Source of the DNA: Acytostelium subglobosum LB1
Lineage: Eukaryota > Evosea > Eumycetozoa > Acytosteliales > Acytosteliaceae
Direction: 5' to 3'
DNA: 64,000 bases
NCBI RefSeq assembly: GCF_000787575.1
Contig: NW_012236515.1
Coordinates: 66,621 to 130,620 of the forward strand
Under the pieces are notes generated by a model. The model worked only from the letters and a program-made list of their open reading frames with translations, searched no databases and was not told the origin of the DNA. This document shows positions 1 to 9,761 of the stretch, one piece after another. Each line of letters begins with the position of its first letter. Positions within the stretch are counted from its first letter, which is position 1. The translations under genes and the position numbers were made by a program.

Positions 1-1
1 A

Positions 2-3000
2 CTGTCCAGTCTCCTCGAGTCCAACATCCTTCACCTGGATGCACAGACCATTTCCTTCCTCAATGGTGCCTACTCATTGGAGCTCAAGAGTAACTCTGGT
101 GGCATGGTTTTTGACTGTCTCTCACCAGACATCCAGGTCAAACTGATCCTCGAGGACACACAGAACATCCCTCGCTACCTTAAGCGACTGTTCCATCTGC
201 TTCCATTGCTCAATGAGAAGAGTCTGATGGAGATTGCCACCACCTTTGACCCAATGTCATTCGAGCCCTTCAACCTCACTCCATCGCTGTCACATAAGAA
301 CTCAACAGGCAACTCCAACAACAACATGGGTAATCTTGTTGCCGTCAACGGCGGTGGCTTCCCACCCAGTGCCGACTCGTTCGAAACCACCTCCTACCTG
401 CCAGGTCGCTCATCCGAGAGCATACCAGTTCGCAACGAGGAGTACTTTGAGCTGTACATCAACGCCATTCTCACACTTATCTATCAACGCAAGCACCAGT
501 ACAGTGTGGAGGACACTCGCTACGACATATTCAACATTGACAGCGAAGCAGAGGTCATTGAGGAGCAGGAGGAGGAGCCTCCCGCAGTCACCGAGGATCC
601 AGATTTGCTCTTGGTCCAAATGCCTCCATTGATGAAGAATGAGAAGAAGGCAATCAGTGTGTCCTGTGGATGGGAACACGTTGCAGTCATCTCAAGTGAT
701 GGCGAGCTCTTCACCTGGGGAAACAACAGCCAGGGTCAGCTCGGACACGGTTTGAGTGTTGGCAAGTTCCAAACGACACCGAGAAGAGTAGAGACATTCA
801 AGTCATCACCAATCATCATTGCTACATGTGGAGGAGAGCACAGTATCGCCGTTGATCAGTCCTTCCAAATATACTCATGGGGCTCATCAAGACATGGACA
901 ACTTGGTCATGGTGTACTGACACCACAGAACCTGCCCAAGAAGATCGAACACTTCCAGGACGGCCAAAAGGTGACGGCCATCGCCGCTGGCTATGCCCAC
1001 ACACTCATCCTCAAGAAGTCTGGTGACCTGTTTAGCTTTGGTTGGAACGAGGCTGGCCAGCTCGGTGTCAACAACCTCAAGAGTCGTGCCATCCCTATGC
1101 GTGTGGAGACTTCAGAGATTGTTGGTGTGCACGGAGGAAAGATAACACAGATCGCATGTGGACACTCGCACTCTGTAATGTGTCTGGAGAATGGAGACAT
1201 TTACAGCTGGGGAAGCAACACCAAGGGCCAGCTGGGTCATGGCAACACTGAGAAGCAGGTCCGTCCCAAACAGATCGAGGAGCTCAAGGGCAAGCCCATC
1301 ATCAAGATATCATGTGGTCACTTCCACACAGTTGTCATCACAGAGCTAAACAGTGTCTTCTGCTGGGGACAGGGAGAGCATATGTGTCTTGGCATTGGAT
1401 CAACCAACAATGTCCTGTCACCCAAGCTGGTGGAGTTCTTTGTCAACAAGAAGGTTGACAGAGTAGTGTGCGGTCTCTTCCACACTGCCACAGTGACAGC
1501 TGCCGAGAGTGGTAGCGATCGAGGCAATGTATATATTTGCGGTGGTGGCGAGCATGGTAAGCTCGGAGTCGGTGGCGACATGAGGTCACCATCAATGGAC
1601 AAGCCATGTCCAGCGGTGATCCCATCGCTCAACTCGATGAACATCCACGCCTTCTCCAGTGGTGGCGAGTTCTCTGCAATCATCACGAGCAACGGTGCAC
1701 TCTATCTCTGGGGCCATGGCAATCATGGTCAGATTGGAAATGGCAAGACCGATGACATTTGGATACCAACCAAGGTACCACTGAATGACAATCGTCTTGC
1801 ACTGTCCAGTCAGAACTCCAAAGGCATGGCCAAGGCACGATTCACTCAAGAAGGTTTGGAGGACATACTCAAGGCCTACTCTGCCTCCTATCGTCCATTC
1901 TTTGTCATCAACAAGGCCATCCACTATGAGAATTGGGATGCTGCTGCTACTGTATGTAATATGTTGTTTATGTTTGTCCATACAGGATCGAAAGACATAC
2001 TAACAATCCAATCAATCAATAGATATATGATGTTATGGAAGACTACAAATCAACATTGGAATGTAGACTAATTGGATTGAAGCTGAGGAACCTGGATAAG
2101 GATAAGGAGACTGCTGTGTTGATACAGTTACTACAGAACTATATCATCAAGGGATCAATCTACGGAATAGACAGTCCACCTCTAATCTCAACGTCATCGA
2201 CTACCACCGCCTCACCAGTACAGTTGTCACCACCACTGTTCTCAACATCGCCACAATTGAACAGTCCTCAAGAGATATATCCATCTGGCAGCCAGATCAT
2301 ACAACAAGGAGGAGCACCGTCAGCCACTGGCAACGAGACCACAAAGAAGCCAATGTCACCTGAGAAATCAAAGGAGCTACTATTGCTATTGGTAAGTTGT
2401 TGCACATCGAAGACTCTAAACACTTGAACTAACATGCCGCTCATTGTACAGATTCTCAACTATTGGAGGGAGAAGGACTTGCCAGTGTCACCATTGGAGA
2501 CATTCATCCTTGGCAATATAGACTCATTCTCATTGCCATTGTCCAACATCCTCCAGATGAATGTGACCAAGGAGTGTCCACTTGTCCTCGATTTCTCACC
2601 AAGTCTGTATTTAATAGTTGTAAAGTATTACCTACACTTTGTTAAGAATCTTAGTGACAAGGAAAGAGGTACGTATCATATATATCCATCAATCAGTCAA
2701 CCAGACAGTTCCATCAACTCACTCATATATCGTATCTTACCTTAATCTAGATCAACAAAGAGCATCAGAGAAGGTATTGTTGACAAACATCAAGGAGAAC
2801 TTGGAGAAGGATATATCAAGTAGAACAAAGATTCAGATACACTCACTGCTTCCAGACACTGGTATGGATGCATTGTTGCATGGAGCCGGTGCGTCTACAT
2901 TCGAGAAGGACGTCGCCTTTACTTGTAATCACTTCTTCTCCAAGAGACACTACTTTGGCACGATTCTGCCTCACTTCCAGGAGGAGGTACAGAAGCTGGG

Positions 3001-3139
3001 AATACCAAGCGCAACTACACTCAAGTATATCATGGAGGAGTACAACCAGAAGTGGATTTCACTCTCATGTCCCGTTTGTTTGTATAACTTCATTAGAGAT
3101 CTGGCTAACGATCCCCTGTCCAAGCCATGGAAGGTGTAA
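2..3139 (+). CDS. RCC1-repeat protein, 5' partial
   Basis: Exons <2-1951, 2023-2391, 2452-2668, 2751-3139; all three introns have GT..AG ends and keep frame. The frame is open to the left edge, so the true start is outside the window; 974 residues are visible. From about base 630 to 1760 the protein has RCC1/BLIP-II beta-propeller repeats with the usual Gly-rich signature (for example SCGWEHVAVISSDGELFTWG, then GQLGHG, GQLGVN and GQIGNG). The N-terminal about 200 residues and the C-terminal about 320 residues match no family I recognise; the C-terminal part has a Ser/Thr/Pro-rich linker and then a compact conserved-looking region. RCC1 propellers serve as exchange factors for small GTPases or as scaffolds; which applies cannot be told. 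The stop at 3137-3139 could lie inside an intron (3134-3208), in which case a further exon 3209-3355 would be added. Confidence 0.85.
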
Positions 3140-3441
3140 CCAATGTTACACTATCAAATATCGATTTCACTATAACATATATAAATATCATCCACTTTGC
3201 AATAATAGCTGTACGCTTCTTGTTGTCACCATGATGATCATTGTTTATTGCCCTCCCAAGTGAGTATGTTCTATCTGGTTGTCATATACAATGATCGGTT
3301 GGTGCTGTATGTCAACATTGCTTGTGTTAGAGGGAAGAAGATGCTGTTGTTATAGAGCTGTTGTTGTTGCAATCCGAACTGTTGTTGTTGCTTGTGAAAG
3401 TGTGATTATCTGTATTGGGATGTCGAGTTGTCACAATACAT
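3140..3441. other. Convergent intergenic region
   Basis: Shared 3' region between the RCC1-repeat gene and rpb12. It contains T/G-rich runs (GTTGTTGTTGC units near 3358-3400). A frame from 3209 to 3355 could be a last exon of the RCC1-repeat gene. Nothing else is recognised. Confidence 0.5.
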
Positions 3442-3754
3442 TTATCTCGCCTCGAATTGAATCACTATATATAATAACAAATGTGTTAGGTCTAAGCTCT
3501 CTCTTTCTATACATGATACATCAGTATCATTGTTAAATCGCATTACTTACTCTTATCGGTTCTCTTCTTGTATACGATACGATGAGTGCAATCCTTACAT
3601 CTGATCGACTCCTTTGGCTTGATCTCGTTCTCAAATCCACACTCTGCAATTGCATCGATGGTTAAGTTAGTTAGTACAATAAATTCATTAAATTCTAAAC
3701 TAGTCAGATTGTTATCATTTGATATGTACCTCCACAAATGTAAATGCAAGGCAT
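3442..3754 (-). CDS. rpb12: RNA polymerase I/II/III subunit RPABC4 (Rpb12)
   Basis: A micro-gene in three exons, 3754-3730, 3643-3551 and 3464-3442 (25, 93 and 23 nt), giving 46 residues. It begins [10 protein letters not shown], continues [14 protein letters not shown] and ends MIQFEAR. Both introns (86 nt each) have GT..AG ends and the frame closes exactly. The family signature is complete: a CxxC pair (CGEC), a second CxxC pair (RCKDC), the basic stretch YKKRT and the nearly invariant C-terminal FEAR. Rpb12 is a small zinc-ribbon subunit shared by all three nuclear RNA polymerases, where it helps hold the Rpb3/Rpb11 assembly platform. One oddity is Thr in CTHRI, where most family members have Gly or Tyr. 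The gene faces the RCC1-repeat gene tail to tail and lies just downstream of dgcA. Confidence 0.93.
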
Positions 3755-3926
3755 GGTTTATCTGTTTATATATTTGATTGTCGTATCTGTTGGTCAAATG
3801 TACAATAAAGAAAAACATTCGTGCATTCTCAATTTTATCATTTTCTCATACCCTTACAAACAAACCTATCATTAAGCGTACAACCTCCTGTTTATTCAAT
3901 CGACAAGATGGAAAGTTGTCAACCTC

Positions 3927-5318
3927 CTATACAGATGCCGACAATACATTTGGTCGAGTGTGGAACTTGACAAGAGGTAGACCATGCTTCTTCATATGAT
4001 ACATGTACTCGTCGGCGAGTTTGATGATCTCCTCCGGCATCACACTGTTGGAGTGGTGACTCTTAAAGACAACGCCACCATAGCTGATGGTGACTGATAT
4101 CTTCTTGCCATTGCTGAGCTCGACTGGTGACGATGATACCACAGCCAAGCTCTCACCAATGAATGCGCGGGCGTTCTCCATTGACTGTACGTTGCGTTTG
4201 ACAATGAGGAACTCATCACCAGATAAACGGATTGGCAGTGAGTCAGGTCCTTGCGTGTTCTGAAGAATGTTGGACATATGCTTGAGAACCTTGTCGCCAT
4301 TCTCATGTCCATGAGTGTCGTTGATCAACTTGAATCGATTGATGTCCAGGAAGTAGATTGCACAGAGTCCAGAGGTGCTGGCCGAGCAGAACTTCTTGAT
4401 TCTATGATTGAGTTGATAACGATTCTGTAGACCAGTCAAGTGATCGTGAGTGATCTTATACTTGAGACGCTTCATCTCCAACCTCTCCTTGCTAATGTCC
4501 ACTACGGCGCCTCTGAAAGACATTGTTACAGCGTCAAAGTGACCAGAGAACTTGTAAATCTTGTCAGAGCAGCCCTTTATAATGATGTCCCTTGATGAGT
4601 CTGAGCTCTTGATCGATTGCTCCAGAGTGTCTGGGTTGATACATAAGTGTTTACAGAACCTCTCTATACTGTACTTATAGGCGGCCAATGTCGTTGATGA
4701 ATCGTCATGTTGTTGATTTGAACAAGAAGCAAAGACGTTACGGTCCTGCCATGTGTTGATTGGGTTTGATGTCTTTACAATGCGACGTCGTGAATCGTAG
4801 CATATCTCGATGATGGTGATTGTTGGTGTCAACTTTAGTATCTCTTTGAATGTGTTGGCAAACTGTATTATCTTTCTCTCTCTTTTCGAATAGTTGTACA
4901 ATATCAATGCAATTACAATGACCAATGTTATCAAGTCTCTGTATGTATAATCAAATATTGGTTGTTCTATACTATTATTATTATTATTATTGTTGTTATA
5001 ATTATTATATAATAAGTTGTTGTTTGCAGGACATAGATATATTTCTAACTTATCCTGTTGACTATAATTATTATTATTATGATTATCTAATAGTGTCGAT
5101 GGTCTAGGATAATGATCGGTTGCTTGATAATATCGATAATTGATTGGACTATCATTTATACAATGTGGAAGGTCCATGTGAAAGATCATTGATTGATCTG
5201 TATTTGTAACTCTATTATTATTCTTGGAAGTGCCTATTGTTGTTGTTGGTCTTGATACTTCTTCATCGAGTTGGTTATGTGTGAATAATCTGTAAACACT
5301 ATCTTCTAATATTTCCAT
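3927..5318 (-). CDS. dgcA: Diguanylate cyclase, DgcA type
   Basis: Single-exon gene of 463 residues starting with ATG at 5318. The N-terminal about 125 residues are rich in Asn and Tyr with no recognisable domain. A single hydrophobic segment (DLITLVIVIALILYNY, about residues 128-143) suggests membrane anchoring. The C-terminal half is a GGDEF domain: DHLTGLQNRYQLNHRI, then FLDINRFKLINDTHG (metal and substrate binding), then RLSGDEFLIV, the signature loop in SGDEF form. GGDEF enzymes join two GTP to make c-di-GMP. In D. discoideum, DgcA is the known eukaryotic example; its product is secreted by prestalk cells and triggers stalk formation. Orthology is inferred from domain order, the membrane segment and the dictyostelid setting. 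A PilZ or EAL partner is not present here. The long upstream region (5319-6746) may carry its developmental promoter. Confidence 0.9.
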   Translation of the reverse strand: MEILEDSVYRLFTHNQLDEEVSRPTTTIGTSKNNNRVTNTDQSMIFHMDLPHCINDSPINYRYYQATDHYPRPSTLLDNHNNNNYSQQDKLEIYLCPANNNLLYNNYNNNNNNNNSIEQPIFDYTYRDLITLVIVIALILYNYSKRERKIIQFANTFKEILKLTPTITIIEICYDSRRRIVKTSNPINTWQDRNVFASCSNQQHDDSSTTLAAYKYSIERFCKHLCINPDTLEQSIKSSDSSRDIIIKGCSDKIYKFSGHFDAVTMSFRGAVVDISKERLEMKRLKYKITHDHLTGLQNRYQLNHRIKKFCSASTSGLCAIYFLDINRFKLINDTHGHENGDKVLKHMSNILQNTQGPDSLPIRLSGDEFLIVKRNVQSMENARAFIGESLAVVSSSPVELSNGKKISVTISYGGVVFKSHHSNSVMPEEIIKLADEYMYHMKKHGLPLVKFHTRPNVLSASV

Positions 5319-5426
5319 ATCTATATCTAATATACATGTTATATATTTATAATAATAATAATAATAATCTTAATGATGACGTCAATCAATCAATAAATCA
5401 AATAGTGACTGTTGATGGTTATATAT

Positions 5427-5427
<1 letters not shown>

Positions 5428-5467
<40 letters not shown>

Positions 5468-5468
5468 A
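5428..5468. repeat. AAAT microsatellite
   Basis: About nine tandem AAAT units, about 110 bases upstream of the dgcA start codon. Confidence 0.9.
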
Positions 5469-5891
5469 AGTGGAATGAGAGTAATATTAATGTTAGACGT
5501 TGTACTAAACAACACTAGTTGCTAGTGCCGACATTGAGCGTGCTAAGAAGTGTTGAGATTGAATCCTGGACAAATCATTATTATTTTGGAACATGGTATC
5601 TTGTTGCCACTAACGACGACATCTTCCCCTTTAGAGTCGTTGTTAATGTTATGCATACTGTAGGTGTTCGGCCATAATCACATCCAACAACAACAACAAC
5701 AACAACAACTCGTGATGATTATAGTGATGATGATGATGTCAATTAGGAGTTGTTTGATTGATTCCTCTAATATCTATTCTAACTATTTTGGTTGGTGAGG
5801 TGGATGGACATATAGTGATGATGACCGACGAGCTCTGATACCCCCCTCACAATAATTATTGATGATGATGGTGATCCAGTGATCAATATCG

Positions 5892-5907
5892 ACACCACCG
5901 GTGGTGT
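5892..5907. promoter_or_regulatory. 16-bp perfect palindrome ACACCACCGGTGGTGT
   Basis: Perfect dyad symmetry, followed immediately by GGTGG. It lies 574 bases upstream of dgcA and 840 bases upstream of the reductase start. It resembles a binding site for a dimeric regulator; the protein is unknown. Confidence 0.45.
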
Positions 5908-6071
5908 GGTGGTTTAGATGGTTTATAAGTGATCAAACAGTAGTTGTTGCCAATAACACACTCACTCACACAGCACACCAACTCACTTAAACAAATTTAA
6001 AGTAGGTGATGATGATCAATTAAGATAGATTGATTGATTGATTGGTGGATGATGGAGATGAAAGGACATAC

Positions 6072-6097
6072 GTCTGTCTGTCTGTCTGTCTGTCTGT
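6072..6097. repeat. GTCT microsatellite
   Basis: Six tandem GTCT units in the divergent intergenic region. Confidence 0.9.
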
Positions 6098-6746
6098 TGG
6101 ATATTGATTGTTGTTGTTTGATAATATTAATTAGATCAACTACTTTTTTGTATATATATATGTGTACTAGTTGTAGTCCTGTTGTAATGGATAATTGAAC
6201 AATTCGACAAGAACAACTTTATCTTTATAGTGGTTGGTTGTGAGTTGGATGGATGAATTGATTGTTGGGTGGATTGAAGGAAGGTGCTTGGTTGGACCCA
6301 ACTTCATCATCATCCTTTGTGGTCAATATCTATTCCAATCCACATATATATGTGTGTGAGTGTGTATTAATTTGTTGCCAATACCATCAGATTAGGGGAG
6401 TGTGTTGCATAGCGAACACATATATATAAGTGATCTGTAGATGTGGGGGGATTACCACAAAGCGGAGATTTATTGTTATCTACCACATCATCATTATTCT
6501 ATGACGACATTGCACCAATGTTATCCCTACCCTTATATAGGGTAGGAGTCTCTTAATGTTTGATTGATTGTCAACACAAGGAAAACACATAAATAAAGAA
6601 CTTGGTGGTGATGTTGTCGACAATAAAAATTGGACTAAATGAGAAGGAGGCCGTAAAGCCCATTCGGAGTCCTTACAACAGATACCGAAAAAAGAGATAC
6701 AAGGTCTCATTCATTGGTCTCCCCTCACAAACAAGGTCAGTCAGTC

Positions 6747-8555
6747 ATGTCTGATTCTAATACCAATACCATAACAGACCCTGCACCACTAACTAGTGAG
6801 TCGGAGGCGAGTGTCCATCATGATACCATCACACAACAATCACCACTACCACTACCACATTCAGAGTCAACACCAACAACTACAGCACCTACTACATCTA
6901 CTACTACTACTACAGTAGCACCACCAACAGCAGCAAAGAAGAAGATTGTTTTGAAGAGGGCAGCTCCATCAGCATCATCAACAATCTTGGGTGAGCCACC
7001 AAAGTACAATGTAAGGACTCCCACCACCACCTCATCATCAACAACCGATCACAATGCTGTTAATTCAGTAGGTACCCTGGACTTGCCAAATGCCCAACAC
7101 AGGAGGGCAAAGGTCATCAAGGCAAGGTATGTACTCAGTAGTGTCCACTCGCCAACCTACCTTCACCAACAGCACAACTCTAATGAATTGCATTGCATTG
7201 AACAATAGATTCCTTACACAGTTTCAAGAAGATGTGGACGGTCAAACGACAACAACAACATCAACATCAACATTACCACCTATCAAGAGGGTGATTGAAC
7301 TGCAACTTCACTTGGGCGAAGGTGTTCATTATCAACCTGGAGACTACATTGCAGTTTATCCTCACAATCCAACGGTCATTGTTGATCGCCTCATTGCCAA
7401 GTTGAAGAGGTCAGCTGATGAACTACTAGAGATAACCTGCACCAATGCTACTCAGCAGCTGCCACCTCATTTGATTCGTGCAAATGGCAAATCACTGCGA
7501 CACCTGCTCACACATGAGCTGGACATCTGTGGCGTCGTGTCTAAACGACTACTGAAGCTCCTGTCTGAGCTCGCTCAAGATACACAGGAGAAGGAGACAT
7601 TGGCAAAGTGCTCGACAATTGAGGGCAAGGACATCTATGCCAAACTACTGGAGGATCGCGTCACATTGGTTGATCTCCTCGAGACCTACACCTCGTGCAA
7701 GGAAGTGCCGCTGCATCTGCTCTTGGACGTTGTATCAGCACTGATGCCTCGTGACTATTCAATCTCCTCATCGCCTCTTACATGTCCAACAGAGGCATCG
7801 ATTGTGTTTAGTGTGGTCGATGTGCCTCTAACCAAAGGCCACACGATGGGACTGTGCACTTCCTATCTCGAATCACTCTGCACTCAACATAAGCTATTGG
7901 ACTCTAAAGCCGACGATATTGAATCATCACTTTCAAACCTATCAATCAAAGATGATAAATCAATCGATGGTGCTTGGATATCATATCAACTCAAGGCCAC
8001 ACCTCACTTCCATTTACCAACGGACCATACAAAGCCATTGATTATGATTGGACCTGGCACTGGTGTTGCACCATTCATTGGATTCCTCCAACATCTACGT
8101 CATCAACAACTAAAGGGAGTGCGATCATTGTACTTTGGATGTCGTAGTGAGATGCGTGACTATCTCTTCAAGGATACATTGCAATCATTCATCAATGATG
8201 GAATACTTGATCATCTACACACTGCATTCTCCCGAGAGAGTCAAACCAACGAGGCATTAGGATACATTCAAGACAAGATCAAAGACAATGCCAAACAACT
8301 CTTTGATATGATCCAGTTAAACAAGGGATACGTCTATATTTGCGGGTAAGTGGTGAACTCAATCATTATCCAGGCTCTATTCTAACATTCATTCTATCAA
8401 TCATTCATAGTGACGCCAAGGGTATGGCAGTTGGGGTAAGGAAGACGTTTGTGGAGATCATCCAGGAACAAATGAACTTGAATGAGAATGACGCTGCAGA
8501 GGTCTGGGTCACATGGTCCAAGGAGAAGAGATACTTGTTGGACGTTTGGTCATAA
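6747..8555 (+). CDS. FAD/NADPH-binding reductase of the diflavin family, without flavodoxin domain
   Basis: Exons 6747-7126, 7209-8345, 8411-8555; 553 residues. The start is the first in-frame ATG (MSDSNTNTITDPAP). The first about 120 residues are Thr/Ser-rich low complexity. The FAD-binding part follows: PGDYIAVYPHNP, then RDYSISSSP (FAD-contacting RxYS motif). The NADPH domain has IMIGPGTGVAPF, then YFGCRSEMRDYLF, GYVYICGDAKGM and the C-terminal LLDVWS. This is the C-terminal half of cytochrome P450 reductase or methionine synthase reductase. The N-terminal FMN domain these enzymes normally carry is absent and replaced by the Thr-rich leader. It could pass electrons from NADPH to a separate flavodoxin-like partner. 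Which diflavin subfamily it derives from is not settled by eye. Confidence 0.88.
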
Positions 8556-8598
8556 ATATAATAAATAAATAAATAATAATATAATATAATAATATAAT

Positions 8599-9585
8599 TT
8601 ATTCATGATGGCTATACAGTTCAATAGTTGATTGATCACTACTGCTACTACTACTCTCTGACTTTGTTACCCTCCTAATTGCAACACGTAGGAATGGTAA
8701 CAGTTGTCTGGCAGCCTTATTCAACATGAATGAGTGAATACCATTATCCGTGATCTGGCACATGATCATTGGAAGATCAAAGGAGTCCATCTCCACTTGT
8801 ACACTGTCCATGAATCTAGAATGACTTGCCATGATACCGATCAACGTCCTTTGTTGTTGTAGTTGCAGTTGTTGACCTCCAGCATCGAGTAAAGGTACCT
8901 CTGCAAATCGTTTCATTGTTGATTCAAACTCTCGCAACACTGATGGACCAGTCTTTCTCTTGACCTTCTTGCACTGACCAATGACAGAGTACTTGTTGGA
9001 GTTTATCATCCACTCACCTCTAAAGTCAATGCCTTTATCACCAGCACCACCAACACGCTTTAGTGACAGTCCATACTTGGACAATGTCTCTATTGTCAAC
9101 AGTTCATAGTCTGTTCCAACCTTGACGTTGCTCAATGATTGTACCTCCTCTTCCTCTTCCACGTCTACATCATCCATCACCTCTAGTTGCACTTCATTAG
9201 GTTGTTGATCCACGACAGCAACAATCGTTGGTGGGGCTATATCATCATCACCAGCACTGAACCATGCCTTTGTCATCCACTTTGGTTTAGGCTTTTGTGA
9301 ATCAATGCTATTGCTATTGTTAACTACACTCTTATTTCGACTACTACTATTATTGGTGATGTCTACTGTTGAGGTTTTGCTACTAGTTGTAACTTCTTTC
9401 TTGGATCCCTTTGACAAGGGAACAAGTCTTGTGTGAACTATGTTGTTGTCATTTGTGTCAAATCGTTTCTTATTGATCGTATCCTTCACGATACTGCTTG
9501 TCTTGACCTTAGCTCGACACAAACTATAGTTGATCCATGTCAATGATGTTGATCTAAGTAACAGTGACAGACGACTTTGATACAT
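8599..9585 (-). CDS. Rrg7-like mitochondrial PD-(D/E)XK nuclease-fold protein
   Basis: Single-exon gene, 328 residues, ATG at 9585. The N-terminus (MYQSRLSLLLRSTSLTW) is rich in Arg, Ser and Leu with no acid, as in a mitochondrial presequence. A low-complexity Ser/Asn/acidic linker runs to about residue 155. The C-terminal domain has the order TDYELLTIETLSKYG, GGAGDKGIDFRGEW, then VIGQCKKVKR. The Asp of GIDFRG and the QCK triad are the core of Mrr-like restriction endonuclease folds. The closest eukaryotic relatives I know are fungal Rrg7 (DUF2034) proteins, needed for respiratory growth. A role in mitochondrial DNA maintenance is inference. It ends only 43 bases from the FAD reductase stop, tail to tail. 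Confidence 0.78.
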   Translation of the reverse strand: MYQSRLSLLLRSTSLTWINYSLCRAKVKTSSIVKDTINKKRFDTNDNNIVHTRLVPLSKGSKKEVTTSSKTSTVDITNNSSSRNKSVVNNSNSIDSQKPKPKWMTKAWFSAGDDDIAPPTIVAVVDQQPNEVQLEVMDDVDVEEEEEVQSLSNVKVGTDYELLTIETLSKYGLSLKRVGGAGDKGIDFRGEWMINSNKYSVIGQCKKVKRKTGPSVLREFESTMKRFAEVPLLDAGGQQLQLQQQRTLIGIMASHSRFMDSVQVEMDSFDLPMIMCQITDNGIHSFMLNKAARQLLPFLRVAIRRVTKSESSSSSSDQSTIELYSHHE

Positions 9586-9761
9586 GTATGTGTTTGATCG
9601 ATTGATTGATTGAAAAGAGTGAATGAATAGTATTCATATTCAAAGAAAGTGATTGATGTTAACCCAAAGAAAGGTGGAAGGATGTTTGATCATTAGCAGT
9701 AGCCCTTAAGTGAGGCTATAACTTGATATAGTAATAGTTTATGTATATATAAATATAATGT

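Larger units (their letters stand above)
5319..6746. promoter_or_regulatory. Long divergent intergenic region between dgcA and the FAD reductase
   Basis: About 1.4 kb without a convincing gene, holding the upstream regions of two divergent genes. Visible items are an AAAT microsatellite (5428-5468), a CAA run (5689-5709), a perfect 16-bp palindrome (5892-5907) followed by a GT-rich stretch, a GTCT microsatellite (6072-6097), and a hairpin-forming inverted repeat near 6512-6535 (CCTACCC/GGGTAGG). GT/CA-rich motifs resemble sites for the dictyostelid G-box factor, but no site is proven. Confidence 0.55.

Noticed and set aside
6655-6700. CCTTACAACAG near 6671 resembles the conserved motif of dictyostelid class I small RNAs
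   Set aside because: Two bases differ from the motif as I remember it, the possible terminal stem is only about five bases, and no upstream promoter element of that class was found at the expected distance.
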